Positions 1 through 6,944 of a DNA stretch of 11,287 bases are shown here, piece after piece (within the stretch, counting starts at the first letter, position 1; each line of letters opens with the position of its first letter). The stretch is from DATFEN01 sp035691285. GTDB taxonomy: Bacteria > Acidobacteriota > Vicinamibacteria > Fen-336. Under the pieces are notes generated by a model, which saw only the letters and a list, made by a program, of their open reading frames with translations, did no database searches and had not been told where the DNA came from. A program made the position numbers and the translations under genes. The stretch covers positions 1-11,287 of the forward strand of contig DASSJI010000099.1 in assembly GCA_035691285.1 (NCBI GenBank), in the 5' to 3' direction.

Positions 1-1239
1 CCGCCGGAGCACCCGGCCCAGGCGCCTGATCCCCTCCTCGATGCGGGCGGGCGTGCAGTAAGAGTAGTTCAAGCGGAACGTCGACGCACCGTCGCCGTCG
101 GGGAAGAACGATCGCCCGGGGACGAAGGCGACCTTCTCCTCGAGCGCGTCCTCAAGCAGCTCCTCGGAGTCGACTCCCGCGGGCAGGGTGACCCACAGGA
201 ACAGCCCGCCCTGGGGACGCGTCCAGCGCGCCGAGGGCGGGAAGTGGGCGTCCAGGGCACGCAACATGGCGTCGCGCCGCTCCCCGTACACCCTGCGGAT
301 CGTCTGCACGTGGCGGTCGAGGAAGCCGCCCCGCGCGGCCTCGTACGCGACGTGCTGACAGAAGCTGCTGGTGTGGAGATCGGCGCCCTGCTTCGCCTGC
401 ACCAGGCGCGCGATGACCTCCTCCGGAGCCACGATCCAGCCGAGCCGGAAGCCCGGCGCCAGCGTCTTGGAGAGCGAGCCGAGGTAGAGGACGCCGCCGC
501 GGAGCGACCGCTCGCCGTTGGCGCAGCCGTGGTGCTCGGCGTCGAGCTTCACGAGCGGCGGCAGGTGGCGACCCTCGTAGCGCAGCTGGCCGTACGGGTC
601 GTCCTCGACGATCGGGACGCCGTAGCGCGAAGCCAGCTCGACCAGGCGCAGCCGGCGCGCCAGGCTCAGGGTCACGCCGCCGGGGTTCTGGAAGTTCGGG
701 AGCACGTAGACGAACTTCGCTCCGGCCTCGAGCGCCTCCTCGAGCCGGTCCACCTGCATCCCGTCGTCGTCGATGGGCACCGGTCGGTAGCGCGCTTCGT
801 ACGCGGTGAACGCCTGCAGCGCCCCGAGGAAGGTGGGCTGCTCGGTGACGACGTGGTCCCCCGGATCCAGCAGCACCTTGCCGATGAGGTCGAGGGCCTG
901 CTGGGCGCCCGACGTGACGAGGACGTTGGCCGGCGTGACGCGGATCCCATAACGGGCCATGTGGCGCACCAGCATCTCCCGCAGCGGCAGGTAGCCCTCG
1001 GTGGTGCCGTACTGGAGCGCCAGGGCGCCGTGTTCGGCGATCGCGCGCTGGGCCGCCGCGGCCACCTCGGCCACCGGGAAGACCTCCGGCGCCGGCAGCC
1101 CCCCGGCGAAGGAGATGATCTCGGGCTGCTCGGTCAGCTTGAGCAGCTCGCGGATGGCCGAGCTGGTCATCCGGCGCGTGCGTCCCGCGAAGCGGTCGCT
1201 CCAGCGGATCTCGGCGGCGGCGACGGTCGTCGCGCTCAT
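1..1239 (-). CDS. PLP-dependent aminotransferase, class I/II, LysN/MocR-C-terminal-like (3' end cut by window)
   Basis: Reading from the ATG at 1239 the frame is open to base 1, giving 413 residues. The visible end (FRLNYSYCTPARIEEGIRRL) resembles the usual C-terminal segment of this family, so few residues are missing. Family hallmarks are ISFAGGLPAPEVFP (about residues 42-55), LQYGTTEGYLPLRE (75-88), NFQNPGG (182-188), VEDDPYG (211-217) and the Schiff-base lysine K258 in GSLSKTLAPGFRLGW. There is no N-terminal helix-turn-helix domain, so this is an enzyme of the 2-aminoadipate/branched-chain/aromatic aminotransferase type rather than a MocR/GntR regulator. It is cytoplasmic. It should transfer an amino group between an amino acid and a 2-oxoacid; the substrate cannot be read from sequence. 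Its ATG overlaps the TGA of the oxidoreductase beta-gamma gene by 4 nt, and an AGGGGG stretch lies 6 nt upstream. Translational coupling suggests it makes or recycles the 2-oxoacid used by that enzyme. Very sure of family, unsure of substrate. Confidence 0.93.
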   Translation of the reverse strand, partial: MSATTVAAAEIRWSDRFAGRTRRMTSSAIRELLKLTEQPEIISFAGGLPAPEVFPVAEVAAAAQRAIAEHGALALQYGTTEGYLPLREMLVRHMARYGIRVTPANVLVTSGAQQALDLIGKVLLDPGDHVVTEQPTFLGALQAFTAYEARYRPVPIDDDGMQVDRLEEALEAGAKFVYVLPNFQNPGGVTLSLARRLRLVELASRYGVPIVEDDPYGQLRYEGRHLPPLVKLDAEHHGCANGERSLRGGVLYLGSLSKTLAPGFRLGWIVAPEEVIARLVQAKQGADLHTSSFCQHVAYEAARGGFLDRHVQTIRRVYGERRDAMLRALDAHFPPSARWTRPQGGLFLWVTLPAGVDSEELLEDALEEKVAFVPGRSFFPDGDGASTFRLNYSYCTPARIEEGIRRLGRVLRR

Positions 1240-2768
1240 GGCTTCCCCCCTGTCTTCGCCGCCTCGGGGCAGACCTCGCAGTCGTTCCTCGCGGTGGCGC
1301 ACGGCACTCCATCCGCCTGGGCCTCGGCGCAGGTCGGGCCGTCGAGGGGATCCAGGGCCTCCCGCACCGCACGCGCGCCGGCGGCGAAGGCGCGCTCGTC
1401 GAGCGCCAGGAGCTCCGGCTTGTGGCGGAGCGCCTGCCGTAGCGCCGCGAGGTAGGTCTCCGCCGGGAACAGCGCGGTGGCCTCGTGCAGCGCCCCGAGC
1501 GCAACGACGTTCTTCACCATCACGCCGCCGAGCTCCTGGGCCAGCGCCGAGCACGGGATCGCCAGACAGCGAATCCTCGGATCGAGGGCGGGCGCGTCGG
1601 TGACGACCGAGCGGTCGTAGACCACGACCCCGCCCGGGACGACCGCTGGTCCGAACTTGGCCAGGCTCGGCGCGTTGAACGCGACGAGGGCGTGGGGCGA
1701 CGGCGCCGCCGGCGACAGCACCTCGACCTCGGCGACGCGCACGTCGGCGTACGACGTGCCGCCCCGCGACTCCGGGCCGTAGCTCGGGATGTGGGTGGCG
1801 TCGAAGCCCTCGTTGATCGCGGCGCGCGCGATGAGCATGGCGGCGGTCTGGGCACCGTCACCGCCGGCGCCTGCGAGCTTGAACGCCACGTCGGCGCCGT
1901 AGCGGTGCCGCGGGAATCCGTGGCAGAAGCGCGGCGTCGGCTGCGCGTCCAGGCCCAGCGCGGCGCTCATCGTCCCGGGCTCGAAGCTCGGCCGGCGCCA
2001 CTCGGGCCAGGGCGTCCCCGCCACGTCCTTCTTCACGCCCAGGGGGAAGACCCGGCTCATCTGCTCCTTCACCCAGCGCTCGGCCTCGTGGGGCGTCTGG
2101 CCCAGGTGGAGCGGGCACTCGGAGAGCACCTCCACGAAGGCCAGGCCGCGGTTCTCCACCTGGAGCGCGACGGCCTTGCGGATCGCCTTCTGGGCCTTGA
2201 CCCGCTGCTTGGCGTCGTACAGGGCCACGCGCTCGACGTAGAGCGTCCCGTCGAGCTGCGCGACCAGCTCCGCCATCTTGAGCGGCTCGCCCATGAGCCG
2301 CCCGCGGCCCTCGGGGGACGTGGTGGTGCGCTGGCCCATCAGCGTGGTCGGCGCCATCTGCCCGCCCGTCATGCCGAACACCGCGTTGTTGACGAACACG
2401 ATCGTGAGCGGGATCCCCACCTGCGAGGCGTGGATCACCTCGGCCAGGCCGATCGAGGCGAGGTCTCCGTCTCCCTGGTAGCTGATCACCACGGCGTCCG
2501 GGTTGGCGAGCTTGTGGCCGAGGGCCACGGCCGGCGCACGGCCGTGAGCCGCCTGCGTGTTCCCGACGTCGAGGTAGTAGTGGAGGAACACGCTGCAGCC
2601 CACCGGCGAGATCGCGACGGTGCGGTCCTGGACGCCGAGCTCCTCGATGGCGTCGGCGAGGTACTTGTGGACGAGGCCGTGGCCGCAGCCGGGGCAGTAG
2701 TGGGTGCTCCGGCCCTTGAGCCCTTCGCCCCGGGCGTGGCGTTCGAAGCGCTCGTAGAAGACGCTCAT
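1236..2768 (-). CDS. 2-oxoacid:ferredoxin oxidoreductase, beta-gamma fusion subunit
   Basis: A 510-residue protein from ATG 2768, preceded by AGGGGG. Residues about 1-260 are the thiamine-diphosphate beta subunit. CPGCGH (25-30), C58 and C218 are the expected ligands of its [4Fe-4S] cluster, and GDGD (99-102), NN (127-128) and FGMTGGQ (131-137) form the cofactor/Mg site. Residues about 290-475 are the gamma domain (GAGGDGAQTAA at 300-310, YGPESRGG at 330-337, VMVKNVVALGAL at 416-427). In many organisms beta and gamma are separate genes. It should act with the upstream ferredoxin-alpha protein to oxidise a 2-oxoacid with CoA, giving acyl-CoA, CO2 and reduced ferredoxin in the cytoplasm. The C-terminal tail carries four extra cysteines (C480, C490, C497, C500), whose role I do not know. 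The gene overlaps both neighbours by 4 nt. KorB/VorB-like is the closest description; whether the substrate is pyruvate, 2-oxoglutarate, a branched-chain or an aromatic 2-oxoacid is not decided. Confidence 0.95.
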   Translation of the reverse strand: MSVFYERFERHARGEGLKGRSTHYCPGCGHGLVHKYLADAIEELGVQDRTVAISPVGCSVFLHYYLDVGNTQAAHGRAPAVALGHKLANPDAVVISYQGDGDLASIGLAEVIHASQVGIPLTIVFVNNAVFGMTGGQMAPTTLMGQRTTTSPEGRGRLMGEPLKMAELVAQLDGTLYVERVALYDAKQRVKAQKAIRKAVALQVENRGLAFVEVLSECPLHLGQTPHEAERWVKEQMSRVFPLGVKKDVAGTPWPEWRRPSFEPGTMSAALGLDAQPTPRFCHGFPRHRYGADVAFKLAGAGGDGAQTAAMLIARAAINEGFDATHIPSYGPESRGGTSYADVRVAEVEVLSPAAPSPHALVAFNAPSLAKFGPAVVPGGVVVYDRSVVTDAPALDPRIRCLAIPCSALAQELGGVMVKNVVALGALHEATALFPAETYLAALRQALRHKPELLALDERAFAAGARAVREALDPLDGPTCAEAQADGVPCATARNDCEVCPEAAKTGGKP

Positions 2769-4162
2769 GCCGGCACCCCCTGCGCCTCCACGCCGGCTCC
2801 GGCGAGGACGGCGCCGATGATCTCCCGCTCGTCCGGCAGCACGCCCCCGTAGTGCCGCACCGACTCGATCCGCGGATGCCCGGCGTCGGCCCGGCTCAGG
2901 GCGAGCCGCAGCTCGTCCTCGAGCTGGCCGTGGCTGGCCTCCACGACGATCAGGCGGCGCGCGCGATCCAGCAGGGGGAGCACGAAGCGGACCGGGAACG
3001 GCCACAGCGTCTGCGGGCGCAGCAGGCCCGCGCGCACGCCCTGCGCGCGCAGGGCGCGCACTGCGCCCTTCGCCATGCGGGCCGGCGTGTTGCAGGCGAT
3101 CAAGACCACCTCGGCGTCGTCACAGTGGAAGAGATCCGCTCGTTGCTCCATCCGCGTCATGGCCGAGTACTTCTCGATCAGACGGAGGTTGTGCGCCTCC
3201 AGCTCCGCCTCGCTCAGGTGGATCGAGGAGACCAGGTTCTTGCGGTGGCTCGCGTCGCCCCACACGGCCCAGCCCGGGAGGCCGGGGCGGACCATCGCCT
3301 GCGGCACCGACACCTTGCCGGTGACCTGCCCCAGATAACCGTCGGCGAGGACGATGACCGGCGTGCGGTGCTTGAACGACAGCTCGAACGCCAGCATCGT
3401 GAGGTCGAGCATCTCCTGGGGCGACGCGGGCGCCAGCACGATCGCGTGGGTGTTGCCGTGGCCCAGGCCGCGGCAGGCGAGCTTGATGTCGGACTGCTCG
3501 GGGGCGATGTTGCCGAGGCCGGGGCCGCCGCGCATCACGTCCACGAACACGCCCGGCAGCTCGGCGGCGATCATGTAGGAGAGCCCCTCGAGCATCAGGC
3601 TGAAGCCGGGCGAGGACGTGAAGGTCAGCGACGGCAGGCCGGCCGCGCCGCAGCCGTACATCAGGTTCACCGTGGCGACCTCGCTCACGGCCTGGAGGAA
3701 GACGCCGTCGAGCTTCGGCATCAGCTTCGCCATCAGCTCCGCGCCCTCCGTCGAGGGCGTGATGGGATAGCCGAAGAAGTGGCGGCAGCCGGCGAGCAGC
3801 GCGCCGATCGCGGACGCGTGCGTCCCCTTCATCACGAGCGGCCGGCTCTCGGGGAGCGCGAGCCTCGTTTCGGGGATGGGCTCCACGGCGGGAGCCGCGC
3901 GCGGGGTGGGCTCCTCGTCGACCCCCTCGGGCCGCAGTCCGTAAGGCTCCGGGCAGGCATCGAAGCAGAGCGCGCAGCCGGTGCACGCCTCGAGGTGGAG
4001 CACCACGGGGATCAGCCCGGTCGCGGGGTTGATCTCGTGGCCCGGCTCGATGCAGTGGTGAGCGCAAGCATCGACGCAGCGGCCGCAACCCTTGCAGTAT
4101 TCCGTGGCGAGGACGGGCTTTGCCTTCAAGCGAGATGGGGGCACGGGGCTCCTCCGCCCCAT
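2765..4162 (-). CDS. 2-oxoacid:ferredoxin oxidoreductase, ferredoxin (delta)-alpha fusion subunit
   Basis: A 465-residue protein from ATG 4162. Residues about 18-75 are a bacterial 2x[4Fe-4S] ferredoxin domain: C23, C26, C29, C33 and C60, C63, C66, C70 in two CxxCxxCxxxC runs. An alanine/proline/glutamate-rich linker (about 80-108) leads into the alpha subunit (KGTHASAIGALLAGC at 112-126, FFGYPITPSTEGAELM at 129-144), with the pyrimidine-binding and domain II regions following. It supplies electron exit (ferredoxin domain) and part of the CoA/thiamine site for the heteromer made with the beta-gamma protein. The two genes overlap by 4 nt (TGA/ATG). No Shine-Dalgarno is seen before ATG 4162, whereas GGAGGAG stands 4 nt before an in-frame GTG at 4144, so the true start may be residue 7. 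It lies 39 nt after the 11-heme cytochrome gene and is probably co-transcribed with it. Family assignment is firm; substrate is open. Confidence 0.94.
   Translation of the reverse strand: MGRRSPVPPSRLKAKPVLATEYCKGCGRCVDACAHHCIEPGHEINPATGLIPVVLHLEACTGCALCFDACPEPYGLRPEGVDEEPTPRAAPAVEPIPETRLALPESRPLVMKGTHASAIGALLAGCRHFFGYPITPSTEGAELMAKLMPKLDGVFLQAVSEVATVNLMYGCGAAGLPSLTFTSSPGFSLMLEGLSYMIAAELPGVFVDVMRGGPGLGNIAPEQSDIKLACRGLGHGNTHAIVLAPASPQEMLDLTMLAFELSFKHRTPVIVLADGYLGQVTGKVSVPQAMVRPGLPGWAVWGDASHRKNLVSSIHLSEAELEAHNLRLIEKYSAMTRMEQRADLFHCDDAEVVLIACNTPARMAKGAVRALRAQGVRAGLLRPQTLWPFPVRFVLPLLDRARRLIVVEASHGQLEDELRLALSRADAGHPRIESVRHYGGVLPDEREIIGAVLAGAGVEAQGVPA
4149..4155 (-). promoter_or_regulatory. Possible Shine-Dalgarno GGAGGAG favouring a GTG start at 4144
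   Basis: The minus strand reads GGAGGAG-CCCC-GTG, with the GTG at 4144-4142 in frame with the ferredoxin-alpha gene. The ATG at 4162 has no comparable purine run upstream. The spacing of 4 nt is a little short but usable. If used, the protein loses its first six residues and no domain is affected. Confidence 0.4.
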
Positions 4163-4201
4163 GTCGGTGCAAGAGCCACGCCAGGCGCGGCGGAAGACGC
4201 T

Positions 4202-6106
4202 TCAGCCTTCCTCGCCGGAATCCCCGGAGCCCTGGCGCCGCAGCAGGCGGTCGTAGGCCGGCCGCAGCGCCCGCAGGTGGTCTGCGGAGGCGCGGCCCGA
4301 AAGCCAGGCGAGGTCCATGGGGTAGACGTCGGGATCGAAGATCACGAGATAGAGATGCCAGACGAGGATCGCGAGGGTCGCCAGGATCGCTTCGTACCAG
4401 TGGATCGCCGTGGCGGCGTCGGTCACCCATGTCGGGAAGAAGGCGAGGCTCCAGTTCTCGAACCACAGCAGGAAGCCCGACACCGCCATCACCGCCGTGC
4501 CCCAGACGAAGGCCCAGTACTCCATCTTCTCCGCGTAGCTGAAGACACCGAAGCTGGGCCGGCGGGAGCGCCTGCCGAGGGCCCAGCGGAAGAACGCGGC
4601 CACGTCGCCCGCGTCCCTGGCCCGCGGCAGCAGCCGCCGCAGCACCCGGCGGTCGCGGCGCACGGCCAGCAGGTGGACCACGTGGTACAGGCACGCCGCG
4701 CACAGGAGGACCGCCGCGATGCGATGGACGGAGCCGCGGAAGGCCAGGTCCTCCTCGAACGCGACGAGGGGCGCGGCCCAGAAGGCCTCGGGGTACTTGA
4801 GCGCGAAGCCGGTCACGACCAGCGTCGGGAAGCTCAGCATCACGAGCCAGTGCGCGACCCTGAAGTGGAGGTTCATGCGGGGCAGGGACAGGCCCGAGGC
4901 ATGGGAGCGCGGACCCCGCACGAGCTTGCGCAGGAAGTCCAGGGCGTTGTGCAGCAGCATGAAGCCCAGCGTGGCGGGAATGAGGATCAGGTACGCGACG
5001 CGGACGAAGCGCACGAGGGCGTGCTCGGTCTCGGTGGCGCGCGTCACGTGGACCGGGCCGATCGCGAAGCGCTGGCCCGCGCCCGGATGGCACGCGCCGC
5101 AGGTCTTCGCCAGGTTCGCCGGATGCACCGTCGAGCGCGGATCTCTCGAGGGGAGGATGTTGTGGACGCCGTGGCACGAGGCGCAGTTCGCGACGGTCTG
5201 GGAGCCGGCGCGCCCCGCGAGGCCGTGGAAGCTGTCCGCGAAGGCCGGCACCTTGTCCTTCGGCAGGTTGTAGCGGTCGGTCAGCCGCTCGTCGCCGTGG
5301 CAGTGGCCGCACGTGGCGCTCGAGACGCGCGCGGGGTTGACGAGGGAGCCGGCCTCGGAGGGCGCCAGGATCGTGTGCTCGCCGTGGCAGTCGGTGCAGA
5401 CGGGGGCATCGCGGGCCCCCGCCTTCACGGCCTGGCCGTGAACGCTGTCCCCGAACGTCGCGGCGATCTGGCCGTGGCAGCTCCCGCAGGTCGTCGCGAC
5501 GCGGAAGTGGTTGATCTTCGACTGCGGGCTCCGGGCCGGCTGGATGCCGTGGCTGCCGTGGCAGTCGGAGCAGGAGGCGGCCTTGGGATCCCCCCTCTCC
5601 ACGGCCCGGCCGTGGACGCTGAGCCGGTAGGCCTCGACCGGCTTCGCGAACGGGATCCGGTGGTGCACGAGGAACTCCGGATCGGCATGGCAGGCCCCGC
5701 AGGTCGCCGGCAAGTTGCGCTTGTTCACCTTGGAGCCGCGATCCCCCCGCGGCACGACGTCGTGGACGGGGCCATGGCAAGAGCGACAGCTCGCCGCGTC
5801 GCCGCTGCCGGCCTTGGCGGCGAGTCCGTGAACGCTCTCCGCGTACTCCCTCCCGACGTCATCGTGGCAGCTCGCGCAGTCGACCTTCGGCAGCCCCTCC
5901 GGATGGGGCAGCTCGGAGATACCGGCGTGGCAGTCGGCGCAGCCGAAGGCGCCGTGGACCCCGCGGCCGAAGGCCTGCGCGTCCACGAACAGGCGTGCGC
6001 CGGCGCTCGACCTCAGCTCGGGGTCCGAGTGGCAGGCGAGGCAGTCCTCGTTCGTGGGCGCCGGACCGGCGAGGGCCACGAGCAGGGCGAGGGCGAGCGG
6101 GCTCAT
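4202..6106 (-). CDS. Fused 11-heme cytochrome c / cytochrome b membrane protein (putative quinol-oxidising)
   Basis: A 634-residue protein from ATG 6106, 1 nt after the upstream stop. A short hydrophobic N-terminus (about 1-16) probably acts as export signal, although it lacks a basic residue. Eleven CXXCH motifs follow, with first cysteines at 22, 56, 77, 107, 136, 179, 207, 237, 266, 308 and 336. The C-terminal half has about five membrane helices (roughly 364-390, 415-435, 458-480, 527-548, 567-590). Histidines H386, H419, H461, H475, H569 and H584 lie in or beside helices, as expected for b-heme ligands of the formate-dehydrogenase-gamma/cytochrome b561 type. The layout, multiheme c domain followed by a b domain, resembles CbcL-type proteins of Geobacter, which take electrons from menaquinol. 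Here it would pass electrons to periplasmic hemes. No CXXCK or other catalytic heme motif is seen, so an electron-transfer role is preferred over nitrite reductase. Quinol as substrate is inference. Confidence 0.92.
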   Translation of the reverse strand: MSPLALALLVALAGPAPTNEDCLACHSDPELRSSAGARLFVDAQAFGRGVHGAFGCADCHAGISELPHPEGLPKVDCASCHDDVGREYAESVHGLAAKAGSGDAASCRSCHGPVHDVVPRGDRGSKVNKRNLPATCGACHADPEFLVHHRIPFAKPVEAYRLSVHGRAVERGDPKAASCSDCHGSHGIQPARSPQSKINHFRVATTCGSCHGQIAATFGDSVHGQAVKAGARDAPVCTDCHGEHTILAPSEAGSLVNPARVSSATCGHCHGDERLTDRYNLPKDKVPAFADSFHGLAGRAGSQTVANCASCHGVHNILPSRDPRSTVHPANLAKTCGACHPGAGQRFAIGPVHVTRATETEHALVRFVRVAYLILIPATLGFMLLHNALDFLRKLVRGPRSHASGLSLPRMNLHFRVAHWLVMLSFPTLVVTGFALKYPEAFWAAPLVAFEEDLAFRGSVHRIAAVLLCAACLYHVVHLLAVRRDRRVLRRLLPRARDAGDVAAFFRWALGRRSRRPSFGVFSYAEKMEYWAFVWGTAVMAVSGFLLWFENWSLAFFPTWVTDAATAIHWYEAILATLAILVWHLYLVIFDPDVYPMDLAWLSGRASADHLRALRPAYDRLLRRQGSGDSGEEG

Positions 6107-6107
6107 G

Positions 6108-6944
6108 TCAGCGGTAGGCGAAGAGCATCGCGTAGATGATCCAGACCACCATGAAGAAGCCCACGGCGAGGAACGTCCACGCGATCGCGCGGAAGGTGCG
6201 CACGACGATGGGCGGATACGGCTCGACGAGGTGCCGTTCGAGCGTCCCCTCGGCCACGAGCGCCTCGTACTCCGCAGGCTTGTCGCGTCGGAACTCATCG
6301 AGGTCCATGCGGCCGGTGAAGATCACGATGTCCATGGGGAACTTCTCGGGCCGCAGGTGGGTGTTGAAGAAGTGGACCGTGAAGATGAAGCCGGTGGCGA
6401 GCAGCGCCTCGTCGGAGTGGATGATGGTGGCGACGTTCAGCATCCAGCCCGGCAGCACGCGGGTGAACAGCTCGGAGAACCAGAGCAGGGCGCCGGTCGA
6501 GCCGATCACGGCGATGCCCCAGAACACCGCGAAGTAGTCGAACTTCTCCCAATAGGTCCAGCGGCCGTAGCGCGGGCGCGGGCCGAGCCCGATGAACCAG
6601 CGGATCGTGCCGAAGAACTCGCGCAGATCGCGACGCGTGGGCAGCATGGTGTGGGGACCGAGGAGCAGGGCGCGCCAGGAGCCGTACTCCTTGCGGCGGC
6701 GCCGATCCAGGTCCGCGAGATGGACGAGGAACACGCCCACCATCAGCACGGCGGCGAAGCGGTGAATGTACCCTGCGGTCTCGAAGCCGCCGAGCAGGCG
6801 TGAGACCAGCACCGCCCAGCCCGTGTAGGAGAACTTCAGGGTCATGCCGGTCAGTGCCAGCGCCATGAAGCTCACGATCATCACGATGTGGAGCGTGCGC
6901 TCCAGGCGCGTGAAGCGCTGGAGCTGCCTAGGAGGCGCGTCCAT
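6108..6944 (-). CDS. Cytochrome b561/formate-dehydrogenase-gamma-like membrane subunit
   Basis: A 278-residue protein from ATG 6944, with AAGGG about 5 nt upstream. There are five likely membrane helices: about 18-35, 58-77, 136-156, 174-193 and 252-276. Histidines H19, H61, H75, H176 and H191 match, in order and local spacing, H419, H461, H475, H569 and H584 of the 11-heme fusion protein downstream. Examples are HRFAAVL against HRIAAVL, and IIHSDEALLATG against AIHWYEAILATL. These are the probable b-heme ligands. The segment RPEKFPMDIVIFTGR also matches DPDVYPMDLAWLSGR after the fourth helix. The fifth helix is an extra C-terminal one, followed by only a few residues. The start overlaps the end of the 19-heme gene by 17 nt, so the two products probably form one complex: b-hemes in the membrane taking electrons from quinol, c-hemes in the periplasm accepting them. 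No soluble domain is present. Confidence 0.92.
   Translation of the reverse strand: MDAPPRQLQRFTRLERTLHIVMIVSFMALALTGMTLKFSYTGWAVLVSRLLGGFETAGYIHRFAAVLMVGVFLVHLADLDRRRRKEYGSWRALLLGPHTMLPTRRDLREFFGTIRWFIGLGPRPRYGRWTYWEKFDYFAVFWGIAVIGSTGALLWFSELFTRVLPGWMLNVATIIHSDEALLATGFIFTVHFFNTHLRPEKFPMDIVIFTGRMDLDEFRRDKPAEYEALVAEGTLERHLVEPYPPIVVRTFRAIAWTFLAVGFFMVVWIIYAMLFAYR

Noticed and set aside
1..1239. MocR-type transcription regulator
   Set aside because: Sequence similarity is to the aminotransferase part only. The protein starts 41 residues before the aminotransferase core motif and has no GntR helix-turn-helix domain.
244..2852. Two plus-strand open frames (244-1455 and 1485-2852)
   Set aside because: Both mirror the aminotransferase and beta-gamma genes, whose motifs are intact on the minus strand. 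The predicted proteins are Arg/His/Val-rich shadows.
2769..3005. N-terminal extension of the beta-gamma protein upstream of ATG 2768
   Set aside because: The added residues are Arg/Ala/Gly/Pro-rich out-of-frame translation of the alpha gene. ATG 2768 has a ribosome-binding site and the usual 4-nt overlap.
3120..5780. Minus-strand open frame of 886 codons in another frame
   Set aside because: It overlaps two real genes in the wrong frame; the translation is Arg/Pro-rich with no domain.
2852..6139. Very long open frame on the plus strand (1095 codons)
   Set aside because: It runs antisense across the 2-oxoacid oxidoreductase and 11-heme cytochrome genes, which have clear domains and catalytic motifs. 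Its own translation is low-complexity (Arg, Ala, Gly, His, Val) with no domain. Stop-free antisense frames are expected at this GC content.
6107..6298. N-terminal extension of the 11-heme fusion protein upstream of ATG 6106
   Set aside because: The extra segment is Ser/Arg-rich shadow of the cytochrome b gene and would bury the export signal that begins MSPLALALLVALAG.
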